DNA from: Leadbetterella sp964563435
Lineage (GTDB): Bacteria; Bacteroidota; Bacteroidia; Cytophagales; Spirosomataceae
Assembly (NCBI GenBank): GCA_964563435.1
Contig: CAZLXI010000004.1
Location: 108,955 to 172,954 of the forward strand
DNA length: 64,000 bases
Reading direction: 5' to 3'
Positions 1 to 9,214 of the stretch are shown piece after piece. Position numbers and translations under genes: made by a program. Positions within the stretch are counted from its first letter, which is position 1. Each line of letters begins with the position of its first letter. The notes beneath the pieces were generated by a model. It worked only from the letters and a program-made list of their open reading frames with translations. It searched no databases and was not told where the DNA came from.

Positions 1-1
1 C

Positions 2-1534
2 GGGGATAATTGGGATCTGGGGTCTGTTTACGGTCGCAGAAATACACTAATCCAGAATACACTAGCTACCGGCCAGCTAAGTGTAAACCATCGTTTAAGT
101 CAAAGCTGGACCCTTTCCGGCTCAGCAGGGTATACCAAAACCACAGGTAGTATTCCTGACCGGGCGCAGATCATGGTGGAAGCAAGGGGTGGAGAAGTGC
201 CTCAATACCAGTTTTCACCTAACGGCATTACCGATATCAACCGCTTTTTCGCTGACCTGCATGACCACGATATGGCTACCCACATCAACTCGAATGTCAA
301 ACCGGGTCGAATCTTTAATGAAATTAATTTCGGCTTTGACGCCCGGTATAAGAAAAGAAAATTTGATGCAAGGCAGATCGATGCTGACGTAAAAAGTATC
401 CGTACGCTGTTTACCCTGGATGAGCTGGGGGAAACCCTGTCGCCCTCCCGCCTGGGAATGGGCTCTTCCACTACCTGGAGATATAAGGAAGTACCGAATG
501 AACAAAACCGTTATCGCTCCGAAATGCAGATTTATGCCCCTTACTTTAGCGCTAATTTTATATGGGCGGAGAAATGGAACTTAACAGCGGGCGTGAGATT
601 CGAGAAATCTGTTCAAAGTACAGATTATAAGCTGGACCGTGATGTGATATCGGCTCCTTACAGAAATAACACCATCAACGGTAATGATCTGCTTCCCAGC
701 ATAACTTTAAAATATGCGGTTACTCCCGGCTCCAGCCTGATCCTGGCTGGTAGCAAAACCATTTCGCGTCCACTCTTTACGGAGGCAGCGCCTTTCCGCT
801 ACAACGAATCTGCCGGAACCGCTCAACGGCAGGGGAATCAGTACCTGAGAAACGGCTCGAACTATAATGCCGACCTGCGTTACGATATTTTCCCTAACCC
901 GGGGGAGATCATCTCTTTCTCGGTGTTTGGAAAGCGACTGACAGACCCTATTGAGCTGGTGAGATTAAACGGTTCGGAACCGATGTTCTCTTTTGTTAAC
1001 TCAGACAGGGCGATGGTGGCCGGAATTGAAGTAGAATTAAATAAAAACCTGGGAAGTCTTTTAGGGGCACAGGCCTTACGTGACTTCTCCGTAGGATTAA
1101 ACGGTTCTTACCTGTATTCGCAGGTCGAATTTGACCTGGATAAGCTGGATGACAAAGGCGTACCTTTTTACCCTACAAACTTTAAGAGACCTCTTTTCGG
1201 AGCTTCCCCTTACCTGGTTAATGCTGACCTGATGTATCAGGCCCACTGGTCGGAGAAAAGCACTACCAGCTTCAGCTTAACCTATAATGTTTTCGGAAAG
1301 CGCCTGTTTATCGCCGGTGCCCAGGGCACAGGGGATATTTATGAAATGCCGGTAAACACCCTGAATTTCAATATTAACAATACCCTTAGCCGGAATGTAG
1401 AGCTAAGGCTCGGGTTCAATAACCTGCTGAATCCCGCTATGGTGTACAACCAGGAATTTGCCACCAATGATCTGGAGTACATGAACATCAGGAAAGGTGT
1501 TTCGGTTAACGCCACATTGAGTTATTCATTTTAG
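2..1534 (+). CDS. TonB-dependent receptor, C-terminal part (5' end outside window)
   Basis: The frame is open from the first bases of the window, so this is the last ~510 codons of a longer gene; the first in-window ATG at 173 is not a convincing start. The protein has the alternating aromatic/polar strands of an outer-membrane beta-barrel, late GFNNLLNP and NVFGKRLF segments, and a terminal aromatic residue (NATLSYSF) typical of a BAM insertion signal. It is probably an energised uptake receptor of the carboxypeptidase-regulatory-domain type; the plug is not in view. A secreted beta-helix lipoprotein starts 34 bases downstream, suggesting a two-gene operon. The substrate cannot be told. Confidence 0.85.
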   Translation, partial: GDNWDLGSVYGRRNTLIQNTLATGQLSVNHRLSQSWTLSGSAGYTKTTGSIPDRAQIMVEARGGEVPQYQFSPNGITDINRFFADLHDHDMATHINSNVKPGRIFNEINFGFDARYKKRKFDARQIDADVKSIRTLFTLDELGETLSPSRLGMGSSTTWRYKEVPNEQNRYRSEMQIYAPYFSANFIWAEKWNLTAGVRFEKSVQSTDYKLDRDVISAPYRNNTINGNDLLPSITLKYAVTPGSSLILAGSKTISRPLFTEAAPFRYNESAGTAQRQGNQYLRNGSNYNADLRYDIFPNPGEIISFSVFGKRLTDPIELVRLNGSEPMFSFVNSDRAMVAGIEVELNKNLGSLLGAQALRDFSVGLNGSYLYSQVEFDLDKLDDKGVPFYPTNFKRPLFGASPYLVNADLMYQAHWSEKSTTSFSLTYNVFGKRLFIAGAQGTGDIYEMPVNTLNFNINNTLSRNVELRLGFNNLLNPAMVYNQEFATNDLEYMNIRKGVSVNATLSYSF

Positions 1535-1568
1535 CAAACAAAGAAAGAATTAATTAAAACTAAATTTT

Positions 1569-2882
1569 ATGAAACGTAAGAATTTGAGAGGATTAGCTTT
1601 TGCCGCTCTGGCAATGATCTCGGTCATCGCCTGTGATAACGATGATAATGACGGAAACGGAGTAGGCAGAGAAGGTGAACTGGCAGACGGAACCGAGATA
1701 GTGGGAGATATATCTAAAAATACGATCCTGGGCAAAGGCAATACATATACCCTGCGCGGAGGAGTTCATGTAACCGGAGGCGCCACTTTGACCATCGAAG
1801 AAGGAGTTACGGTGAAGGCGATCACCAACAGCAAGACAGATTATGCCAATACGGCGTATTTACTTGTGGAGCCGGGTTCTAAAATTGAGGCCGTGGGAAC
1901 AGCCACAGCCCCCATTGTATTTACTTCCAACGCCGCTACTCCCGCTCCCCAGGACTGGGGCGGTATCATTCTCTGCGGCAGTGCGCCCATTAACCCGCAG
2001 GGGGGCAAAGCTCCCTCTGAAATGGGTGCCGGCGTTACTTACGGTGGTACAAATGCGGCAGATAACTCAGGTATTTTGAAATATGTGAGGGTGGAATATA
2101 CCGGTAAAAAGCAGGATGCCGCTAAAGAGCACAATGGCTTTACCTTTGAAGGGGTAGGCAATGGTACTACCCTGGAATACCTTGCTGTATATAAAGGAGC
2201 CGATGACGGTATCGAATTTTTCGGAGGTACGGCTAACCTGAAGTATGCATTTGTGAATGGGGCACAGGATGACCTGTTCGACTGGACCTACGGGTGGTCG
2301 GGTAATGTTCAGTACCTGGTGGGTATACAGGGAAATGATGTGGCTGACAGGGGCATTGAAGCCGACAATAACGGAGATAACAACGGACTGGCTCCGCTTT
2401 CGTCGCCTACACTCTCCAACGTTACACTGGTGGGTTCAAAGGAAGCAAAAACAAATGATAACCCGGATGCGGCCACCGATGCCGATAAGGGAAAAACCAT
2501 TGGATTAAAACTTCGTGCCGGTACAGGAGGTAAACTCTATAACTTTGTGGTATATGGGTTTAACAACGGGGTGGACATTCAGCATGATATCACGGTAGCC
2601 AATGCCCTTGACGGCAAACTGATCTTTACTAACTCGGATCTTTATGGCCCGAATCCGTTCAAGTCTTCGCTGGCAACACTGGTACAGAGTGCCTTCTTCA
2701 AGACTACCATTACCGTGAGTGCCGAAGATAAGCCTTCTTATATGAACGGTTATATCGGTACTACTGCTACCGGAGCCGTTAACCCGTCTACGCTGGGGTC
2801 TTTCTTCACTGGCGGTAACTTCAAAGGAGCTGTGGAAACCGGCAATAACTGGGTGGCTCAGGGGACGTGGGCAAGACTTTAA
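1569..2882 (+). CDS. Secreted lipoprotein with right-handed beta-helix-like repeats
   Basis: 437 aa. The N-terminus is a lipoprotein signal with a lipobox-like AMISVIAC followed by an acidic DNDDNDG stretch, so it is probably anchored at the outer membrane. The body is rich in Gly, Thr and Asn, with short repeating strands (GGVHVTGGATLTIEEGVTV) of the kind that form a parallel beta-helix. Proteins of this type are common in Bacteroidota, usually without an assigned function. It follows a TonB-dependent receptor by 34 bases, so a surface-binding role for the same ligand is plausible but is inference. No catalytic motif was recognised. Confidence 0.7.
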   Translation: MKRKNLRGLAFAALAMISVIACDNDDNDGNGVGREGELADGTEIVGDISKNTILGKGNTYTLRGGVHVTGGATLTIEEGVTVKAITNSKTDYANTAYLLVEPGSKIEAVGTATAPIVFTSNAATPAPQDWGGIILCGSAPINPQGGKAPSEMGAGVTYGGTNAADNSGILKYVRVEYTGKKQDAAKEHNGFTFEGVGNGTTLEYLAVYKGADDGIEFFGGTANLKYAFVNGAQDDLFDWTYGWSGNVQYLVGIQGNDVADRGIEADNNGDNNGLAPLSSPTLSNVTLVGSKEAKTNDNPDAATDADKGKTIGLKLRAGTGGKLYNFVVYGFNNGVDIQHDITVANALDGKLIFTNSDLYGPNPFKSSLATLVQSAFFKTTITVSAEDKPSYMNGYIGTTATGAVNPSTLGSFFTGGNFKGAVETGNNWVAQGTWARL

Positions 2883-2935
2883 TCGAGGATTCTTACAGAA
2901 GGGCGGCCGGTAATTAATCTGTACCCTTCAGACAG

Positions 2936-2990
2936 GCTCAGGGTGACAAATGCTACCGTTTAACGATGCAGAGATCACCCTGAGCTTTTT
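2936..2990 (+). terminator. Inverted repeat with T-run after the lipoprotein gene
   Basis: GCTCAGGGTGA (2936-2946) is repeated as its exact reverse complement at 2975-2985 and is followed by TTTTT. The 28-base loop is long for an intrinsic terminator. The motif around CAGACAGGCTCAGGGTGAC resembles an interspersed repeat I associate with Bacteroidota genomes, so it may be a mobile-repeat remnant acting as a terminator. Confidence 0.5.
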
Positions 2991-3029
2991 CTTTACAGAG
3001 AAGCACGGAACGTTGACCGGTCTATCCGG

Positions 3030-3845
3030 TTAATTCCCGATCTTCCACGCTTCCACCGTATTAGCAAAAAACGTAGGAATATACAGAATACCCTTTTCAG
3101 GATCAAGACCGATATCCGCCGTTTTGAACTTCTCGGTCTGATGGGTTTCGCGCAGGGTTTTCCGGCTGCCTTGCGCATCCACATGGTAGACATAGCCTGA
3201 CCACGCGGTCACAAAGAAGCCGTCTTTAAAGGGCTCCACACCGTCACCACCATGTTCCAGCTTGCAGATCTCTCTTTGGGTGCGGGTTTCGGGAGAATAT
3301 TCTATGAAGGCGTTGTTCCCGGTAATGTATAACTTGTTGTTATGCCATTTCAGTCCGTTTACACCCCTCAGGTTCTCCAGGTATACTTCAGCTTTTCCAT
3401 CTTTATAGGCCAGGACTTTCCCGGTGCGTGAGTCAGACACATAAACAGTGCCCTTGCCGTCTGCCGTCACATCATTTAAGCCCTCAGCCCCTTCCGGCTT
3501 ATCTTTTTTCAGGATTTTCCCGGTGCTGGCGTCAACAGACACTATTTCTGTAATGTCTGCCACATACAGTATATCGCCCACCAGTGCCATGCCTTTAGGA
3601 GCATTCAGTCCTGTGGCCCATTGGGGGTTTGTCACTTTTCCTTCCGTATTCAGCAAGGCTATGCCGCCCTTGCCGTCTGCTTCCCAGGGGCCTCCGTCTA
3701 TCAGGCTGACGAAGAGCTGTTTACCTGCAAAAAGTACACTTTCCGGGGTGGCCAGCGTGCTGTCGGTTTGCCAGATCTTCGTGATCGTTTGTGCATGGGC
3801 TGCTGACAGCCCCAAAGCCAGTACAGTTGTCAGTAAATGTTTCAT
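3030..3845 (-). CDS. Secreted SMP-30/gluconolactonase-like beta-propeller protein
   Basis: 271 aa with a clear Sec signal peptide (MKHLLTTVLALGLSAAHAQ) for export to the periplasm. Repeated blades of the form KGMALVGDILYVAD, NDVTADGKGTVYVSD and NGLKWHNNKLYITG fit a six-bladed SMP-30/NHL-type propeller. Such proteins may be lactonases or binding proteins; I cannot confirm metal ligands. It lies 72 bases downstream of the GH5 gene on the same strand and may be co-transcribed with it, consistent with a carbohydrate role, which is inference. Confidence 0.65.
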   Translation of the reverse strand: MKHLLTTVLALGLSAAHAQTITKIWQTDSTLATPESVLFAGKQLFVSLIDGGPWEADGKGGIALLNTEGKVTNPQWATGLNAPKGMALVGDILYVADITEIVSVDASTGKILKKDKPEGAEGLNDVTADGKGTVYVSDSRTGKVLAYKDGKAEVYLENLRGVNGLKWHNNKLYITGNNAFIEYSPETRTQREICKLEHGGDGVEPFKDGFFVTAWSGYVYHVDAQGSRKTLRETHQTEKFKTADIGLDPEKGILYIPTFFANTVEAWKIGN

Positions 3846-3917
3846 GTCTTTCGGTTTTAATGAAGTAAAATAAGGGCTTTTTTCCTAAAATCCCAATTAT
3901 AGCGCGTCACATCGGGC

Positions 3918-5023
3918 TTATTTGTTAAGCCGTTTCAGGTGTTTTTTGATATACAAACCCGCAGGGGTGAGGTGTTTTTCCTCCCATTTCCCGTTTACCG
4001 GAGCTCCGGGATTAAGCAGGGCGGTGGTTTNNNNNNNNNNNNNNNNNNNNNNNNNNNNNNNNNNNNNNNNNNNNNNNNNNNNNNNNNNNNNNNNNNNNNN
4101 NNNNNNNNNNNNNNNNNNNNNNNNNNNNNNTTTTCCTCCCATTTCCCGTTTACCGGAGCTCCGGGATTAAGCAGGGCGGTGGTTTCTTTTTTGTCGGTCA
4201 CGTTCCAGTTGACCCAACTCAGCTGATACTTTTCCATCCAGTCCATCCACGTTTTGTTTTTCTCGAGGTCAAAGGCCCCGTCGCCGTTAGATTCTCCCAC
4301 ACCCCATTCGGTGACAAATACCGGCAGGCCTGCCTCAATGGCTCCTGTAGCGCGATTTCTGAGGCCCTCCTGATGATGGGGCTCGCTGGCGTAGAAATGA
4401 AAGGAATAGGCAATATTGTGAAAGCCCGTAAGGGGATCTCTGGCCACGATATCGATGTCCTGGTCCCAGGAAGATGAGCCCACTACGATCAGGTTTTCGG
4501 GATCATTTTTCCGGATCACCGGTATGAGGGCTTCCGCATAGGTCTTTATAATTTTCCAGTCGATCCGCTCCGGCTCATTCCATATTTCATAAACGATGAG
4601 AGGATTACCGGCATATTTGGCTGAAAACTGATCAAAAAAAGCAATCGCTTCCTTCACGTTTTTGTCGGCGTGGTGATCGTGCCAGTCCATAATCACGTAG
4701 GCACCCCGTTGCAAAGCCCGGTCAATGACCGGGGTGATGCGGCCCCACTGAAGTGCAGGGTTACGGAGATAGCCGTTTTCAGGTTCCACCGCCATAGACA
4801 CCCGGATAACATTGCATTTAAAGGCGTCGATCAGCTCATCCACCACCTCTGCGTTATAGTATTTAGCACCGCCCCAGATGCTCCAGGAAAGACTGATGCC
4901 CCTGAGCTGGGCAGGTTGACCGTTTTCGAAGTAAACATTTCCTTTGCCCGCGATCAGCCGGCTTTTTTGACCATAAGCCACCTGGAACAGGCCGATGAAG
5001 CAGAAAATAAGTATTTTTTTCAT
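3918..5023 (-). CDS. GH5 family endoglucanase-like glycosidase, interrupted by an artificial gap
   Basis: Secreted glycoside hydrolase with signal peptide MKKILIFCFIGLFQVAYGQ. The chosen ATG at 5023 gives a clean signal; a longer frame adds 12 unlikely residues. The proton donor is in YEIWNEPE (Glu150) and the nucleophile in VFVTEWG (Glu239), the GH5 clan A pair. The 100-N gap at 4031-4130 falls in the 3' part. Reading across it fails, but removing the Ns and one copy of the 55-base repeat (155 bases) restores one frame of 316 aa ending at the TAA at 3918-3920 with a KKHLKRLNK tail. The gene is therefore probably intact. Likely substrate is a beta-glucan or mannan; not resolvable. Confidence 0.85.
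3976..4185. other. 100-N scaffold gap flanked by an identical 55-base overlap
   Basis: Bases 3976-4030 (left of the Ns) and 4131-4185 (right of the Ns) are identical over 55 bases, starting TTTTCCTCCC and ending GGGCGGTGGTTT. An exact overlap of this kind at both contig ends is what a de Bruijn assembler leaves at a k-mer-sized junction. The gap is then a fixed-size placeholder with no missing sequence. Collapsing it repairs the GH5 reading frame. Confidence 0.9.
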
Positions 5024-5178
5024 ATTTATTAAGGTTTCAGATGAGAGAGGCAAGGGCACAATTCCACTGGAACGGCGTCCCGGCGAAGGTAAATATTTTT
5101 TAGAAGATCCGGTGTATTCCCGAACCCGGAATGGAATAAAAAGGGTTATAAACAGACAAAATAGTATTATTGAACCAT

Positions 5179-5212
5179 AAAAAAAGCCACGGCACTCCGT
5201 GGCTTTCGTATT
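5179..5212 (-). terminator. Rho-independent terminator of dnaN
   Basis: GCCACGG (5186-5192) pairs with CCGTGGC (5197-5203) around a CACT loop. On the minus strand the hairpin is followed by a run of seven T (plus-strand A-run 5179-5185), just after the dnaN stop at 5229. The other side is also T-rich, so it may work in both directions. Confidence 0.9.
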
Positions 5213-5228
5213 TTTATCAAAAAACTTC

Positions 5229-6353
5229 TCAGGAATACGAATTCAGCATCACCGGCATCACCAGCATCAGAATATCTTCATGCTCCTGTTTCGAAGTAGG
5301 AACGATCAACCCGGCCCGGTTAGGCTGCGAAAGCTCCATCATCACGGTGGAGGAGGAGAGGTTACTCAGCATCTCGGAAAGGAACTTTGCGTTAAAGCCG
5401 ATCTCCAGCGACTCGCCGTCAAACTCACAGGCGATCTTCTCCACCGCCTCGTTGGAATAATCCAAGTCTTCGGCTGAAATGGTCAGCTCGTTAGCTTCCA
5501 TTTTCAGACGGATCTGGTGGGTGGTTTTATTGGAGAAAATAGAGATCCTTTTCAGGGTGGCCAGGAAGGTAGCCCGCTCTACGATCAGCTTGTACGGATT
5601 GGCCTTCGGTATCACATTGTCGTAATCAGGGTAACGTTCGTCGATCAGGCGACAGATCAGCTTGATATTCCCGAAGCTGAAGAAAGCATTGGAACTGCTG
5701 AATTCCGTGATGACAGGAACTGTTTCAGAAGGCAATGAAGTTTTGATAAGGTTAAGGGCCTTTCTGGGCAGGATCAGACGGTTTTCGGTTGATGACTGGA
5801 TGTCGGATCTTCTGTACCGGATCAGACGATGGCCGTCGGTGGCCACAAACGTGGTGTTATCGCTCTGAATATCAATGAATACGCCGGTCATGGCCGGGCG
5901 AAGATCATCGGTGCTGGTAGCAAAAATAGTGTTGTTAATCGCTGCGGCCAGTACTTCGGAATTCAGTTCGATGTTGAAGTTCCGGTTGACCTGCGGAGGT
6001 TTCGGGAAGTCGAGCGGATTTTCACCCGCAATTTTGAAGCGGCCTGTGGAAGTCACGATCTCCAAACCGAACGTATCGGTATTAATATTGACCGTGATGG
6101 GTTGCTCGGGCAGGCTTTTGAGGGTATCCATGAAAAGCCGGGCCGGAATGGCAATGGATGCGGAGTCCGAAGAGCTTACCTCCAGTTCTGCCACCATAAC
6201 CGTCTGCATGTCAGAGGCGGTCACTACCAGCCTGCTTTTATCGAGTTCGAAAAGAAAATTCTCTAATATAGGAACGATGGGATTGGGGGCGATCACCCCG
6301 CTTATATAGGAAAGATTTTTTAATAGTTCAGAACTTGAAACGATAAACTTCAT
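5229..6353 (-). CDS. dnaN: DNA polymerase III subunit beta (sliding clamp)
   Basis: 374 aa, the usual clamp length. It starts MKFIVSSSELLKNLSYISGV and ends with the hydrophobic MPVML segment near the C-terminus that belongs to the third domain in bacterial clamps. The phrases PILENFLFEL, FVATDGHRLIRYR and LICRLIDERYPDYDNVIP are highly characteristic. The dimer encircles DNA and holds the replicative polymerase. It stands alone here, not beside dnaA or recF. Upstream, TATTTTTG on the minus strand (6391-6398) is a candidate -7 element; a terminator follows. Confidence 0.98.
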   Translation of the reverse strand: MKFIVSSSELLKNLSYISGVIAPNPIVPILENFLFELDKSRLVVTASDMQTVMVAELEVSSSDSASIAIPARLFMDTLKSLPEQPITVNINTDTFGLEIVTSTGRFKIAGENPLDFPKPPQVNRNFNIELNSEVLAAAINNTIFATSTDDLRPAMTGVFIDIQSDNTTFVATDGHRLIRYRRSDIQSSTENRLILPRKALNLIKTSLPSETVPVITEFSSSNAFFSFGNIKLICRLIDERYPDYDNVIPKANPYKLIVERATFLATLKRISIFSNKTTHQIRLKMEANELTISAEDLDYSNEAVEKIACEFDGESLEIGFNAKFLSEMLSNLSSSTVMMELSQPNRAGLIVPTSKQEHEDILMLVMPVMLNSYS

Positions 6354-6390
6354 TTTCGTAGTTGATAATGTGATCTTGAAAGAGAATCAG

Positions 6391-6398
6391 CAAAAATA
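6391..6398 (-). promoter_or_regulatory. Candidate dnaN -7 element
   Basis: The minus strand reads TATTTTTG, a match to the Bacteroidota TAnnTTTG -7 box, 38 bases upstream of the dnaN ATG. No TTTG/TTG -33 element is visible at the usual distance, so support is partial. Confidence 0.4.
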
Positions 6399-6423
6399 GT
6401 AAAATCCTTTGATTTTGTATGTC

Positions 6424-6454
6424 TTGATATTCATATTTCATTGCTTTATCTTTA
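6424..6454 (+). promoter_or_regulatory. Promoter of the glycerophosphodiesterase gene
   Basis: TTG (6424-6426), 20 bases, then TATCTTTA (6447-6454), one mismatch from TAnnTTTG. The ATG follows 20 bases later, leaving a very short leader. Confidence 0.5.
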
Positions 6455-6474
6455 AGGGTTAAATCAAAGAATAT

Positions 6475-7296
6475 ATGCGTCTCATTTCTGTCCTGTTATT
6501 TCTGATGATCACTCATTTGTCTGTCGCCCAGAGTAAAGCGGAGGCCCACCGTACGGAAGACCGCCCCACGGAGGCCCGCCGCGTGGGAGCCCACCGCATA
6601 GTAGCCCACCGCGGAGCCTGGAAAAATACGGGCGCTCCCCAAAACTCACTGGAAGCGTTGAAGCATTCTTTTGAGCTGGGCTGCGGCGGAACGGAATTTG
6701 ATATCAACATGACGCGTGACGGGGTGCTGGTGATCAATCATGATGCAGACTACTTCGGCTCAAAAATTGAAGAGCTAAGCTATGCAGAGCTCAACCAAAC
6801 CAAGCTGAAGAACGGTGAAGGTCTGCCGCTGCTTGAGGATTTCTTCCAGTTGGCAAAGAAATATCCCGGAACCTTGCTTTTTGCAGAGGTTAAACCTTCT
6901 CCTTCCGGAGCAGAAAGGTCTGAAAAGATAGCAGCGGAGACCTACAAAATGGCGAAGAAATATAACCTGCTAAAACGTACGGTTTTTATCAGTTTCAGCT
7001 ACGAAGCAGTACTGAAGCTTGTATCGGTCGATAAAAAAGCAAAAGTGCAATACCTCACCGGAGATAAGGACCCCGATGTTTTAAAGGCCGCGAAGGTACC
7101 GGGGCTGGATTATCATTTCTCGGTTTTTGAGAAAAACCCCGAATGGCTGAAAAAGGCAAAATCACTGGGGCTCAGCACCAATGCCTGGACGGTGAACAAA
7201 CCGGAGCTGATGGAAGATCTCCTGAAGCAGGGGATCGATTTTCTGACCACGGATGAGCCGGAGAAGGCGTTGGAGTTGGTGAAGGGACTGAAATAA
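6475..7296 (+). CDS. Secreted glycerophosphodiester phosphodiesterase
   Basis: 273 aa with signal peptide MRLISVLLFLMITHLSVAQ. The GDPD TIM-barrel motifs are present: IVAHRGAW...PQNSLEA (catalytic His-Arg), GGTEFDINMTRDGV (Glu and Asp metal ligands) and INHD. The C-terminal LSTNAWTVNKPE and GIDFLTTDEPE also match the family. It would release sn-glycerol-3-phosphate from glycerophosphodiesters in the periplasm. Between the signal and the HRG motif is an odd run of A-(H/R)-R units (EAHR, EARR, GAHR, VAHR) that looks like a small tandem expansion. It is transcribed away from dnaN. Confidence 0.92.
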   Translation: MRLISVLLFLMITHLSVAQSKAEAHRTEDRPTEARRVGAHRIVAHRGAWKNTGAPQNSLEALKHSFELGCGGTEFDINMTRDGVLVINHDADYFGSKIEELSYAELNQTKLKNGEGLPLLEDFFQLAKKYPGTLLFAEVKPSPSGAERSEKIAAETYKMAKKYNLLKRTVFISFSYEAVLKLVSVDKKAKVQYLTGDKDPDVLKAAKVPGLDYHFSVFEKNPEWLKKAKSLGLSTNAWTVNKPELMEDLLKQGIDFLTTDEPEKALELVKGLK

Positions 7297-7444
7297 CGCC
7301 CTGGAAGTTATATTTTCAGGGTACTTTTCTTAGGTATTAAAACATGTGCCGAAAAGTATAAAAGCGGGGAAAAGTAAAAACCCCTAAGAAAGTAGCAGTA
7401 TATAAGTAGCCATTTAAACAGATTTGAAGGGGTTCCTGCGCCGG

Positions 7445-8989
7445 TCACCCCGCCCAGTTCTCCCGGTCCAGGCTCCGGTACTGGATAGCTTCCGCCAGGT
7501 GCTCAATCCGAATCTCGTCCGAGCCGGCGAGATCGGCGATAGTGCGGGATACCTTCAGGATGCGGTCATAAGCGCGGGCGGAAAGGCCTATCTTTTCAAT
7601 AGCCTTTTTCAACAGCAGCCGGCCGGCGTCACCGATCTCACAGATGCTTTTAACCATTTCGGGGGGCATCATGGCATTGCAATAGACACCGGAGAGGTTT
7701 TTGTACCGTTCAATCTGGATCTGCCGGGCGCTAACTACGCGTTCGCGGATCACGGCTGAAGTTTCGTTCTCACGGGTGCTGGAGATTTGTTCAAAGTTTA
7801 CAGGAGTAACTTCTACATGGAGGTCTATGCGATCCAGTAAAGGTCCTGATATCCTGTTCAGGTATTTCTCTACCGCTCCGGGCGGACAGGTGCACTCCCG
7901 GGACGGGTGGTTATAATAGCCACAGAGACAAGGGTTCATGCTTGCGATAAGCATGAAGCTGGCGGGGAACTCCACCGAGAGGCGGGTTCTGGAAATAACC
8001 ACCTTCCTTTCCTCCAGGGGTTGGCGCATGACTTCCAGAACTGACCGCTTAAATTCCGGCAGCTCGTCAAGAAACAGTACGCCGTTATGCGCGAGGGAGA
8101 TTTCGCCCGGCTGAGGGGAGCTTCCGCCGCCTACTAACGCGGCATCCGAAATGGTATGGTGGGGGTTCCGGAACGGACGGGTGGAGATGAGCGAGGAAGA
8201 TTTGTTCAGCTTTCCGGCTACCGAATGGATCTTGGTGGTTTCCAATGCCTCCGTAAGGGTGAGCGGGGGTAGAATGCCCGGCAGACGTTTGGCCAGCATG
8301 GTTTTTCCTGCACCCGGCGGACCTATCATGATGGCGTTGTGCCCGCCGGCTGCGGCTATTTCCAGTGCTCTTTTGATATTCTCCTGCCCCTGAACGTGAG
8401 AGAAATCGGCCTCGTATTCGCTCATGGTGTGATAAAACAAATCACGGGTGTCGGTAACCTGCGGAATGACGTCTTTTTTCCCGCTCAGGAATTCTATGGC
8501 TTCCTGCAGGGTCTCCACTCCGATGATGTCGAGGTTATTGACAATGGAGGCCTCCGTGGCATTTTCTTTCGGCAGAATGAAGCCTTTCAGCTTTCTGGCC
8601 CGGGCTTCGATGGCGATGGGCAGCACGCCTTTTATGGGGCGGAGCTTTCCGTCCAGCGCCAGCTCCCCCAGGATGATATAATCTTTCAGGTCTTTCTCAT
8701 AGATAATATTTCCGCCGGCAGACAAAAGACAGATCGCTATAGGAAGATCATAAGAGGATCCTTCTTTCCGAATGTCTGCGGGAGCAAGGTTTATGATGGT
8801 TTTATACCTCGATTGGTCGTAACCACCGTTCTTTAGGGCAGCATCTATACGTTGGAGACTTTCCCGAATGGCATTATCGGGTAACCCTATCACGCTGAGG
8901 CTAAATCCTCCTTTTAAGATGCTTATTTCTACAGTTATAAGGGTGGCGCTGACACCGTATACAGCCGCACCGTTAGTTGTGGATAACAT
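7445..8989 (-). CDS. YifB/ComM family Mg-chelatase-like AAA+ ATPase
   Basis: 514 aa, full length for the family. An N-terminal Lon-S5-fold domain (residues ~20-120, SVIGLPDNAIRESLQR) is followed by the Mg-chelatase AAA core: Walker A IGPPGAGKTMLAKRLPGI, Walker B GVLFLDELPEF, and a Cys-rich CLCGYYNHPSRECTCPP. The C-terminal Mg_chelatase_C region has LSARAYDRILKVSRTIADL. Homologues such as ComM act as branch-migration helicases in natural transformation; that role is known for the family and only inferred here. It is monocistronic. Confidence 0.93.
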   Translation of the reverse strand: MLSTTNGAAVYGVSATLITVEISILKGGFSLSVIGLPDNAIRESLQRIDAALKNGGYDQSRYKTIINLAPADIRKEGSSYDLPIAICLLSAGGNIIYEKDLKDYIILGELALDGKLRPIKGVLPIAIEARARKLKGFILPKENATEASIVNNLDIIGVETLQEAIEFLSGKKDVIPQVTDTRDLFYHTMSEYEADFSHVQGQENIKRALEIAAAGGHNAIMIGPPGAGKTMLAKRLPGILPPLTLTEALETTKIHSVAGKLNKSSSLISTRPFRNPHHTISDAALVGGGSSPQPGEISLAHNGVLFLDELPEFKRSVLEVMRQPLEERKVVISRTRLSVEFPASFMLIASMNPCLCGYYNHPSRECTCPPGAVEKYLNRISGPLLDRIDLHVEVTPVNFEQISSTRENETSAVIRERVVSARQIQIERYKNLSGVYCNAMMPPEMVKSICEIGDAGRLLLKKAIEKIGLSARAYDRILKVSRTIADLAGSDEIRIEHLAEAIQYRSLDRENWAG

Positions 8990-9214
8990 ATTTACAGGTA
9001 TTGAAGTGTTTATTTTAACAAAAACAGACTTCGTTAAGTTCGTTAATCTTTTAAGTAGTTAAAAGATGAAGGAGTGAAGATTCATTAAAGAATGACGTGG
9101 TTGTACACCTTCATTAAATTTTACTTAAAGGGCATTGAAGTAACTTTTATCATGTAATTTCAGGTTAAACATCTCCCGTGAGCGGTTCCATGCAGTAAAA
9201 GAACAGAGTTGTAG

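Noticed and set aside
3976..4185. The 55-base repeat as a target-site duplication around a mobile element
   Set aside because: It is far longer than usual duplications and the intervening sequence is exactly 100 Ns; collapsing it restores the gene.
7321..7395. Inverted repeat TACTTTTCTTAGG / CCTAAGAAAGTA between the phosphodiesterase and YifB genes
   Set aside because: The arms differ by an indel and are ~50 bases apart; too weak to call a terminator or element.
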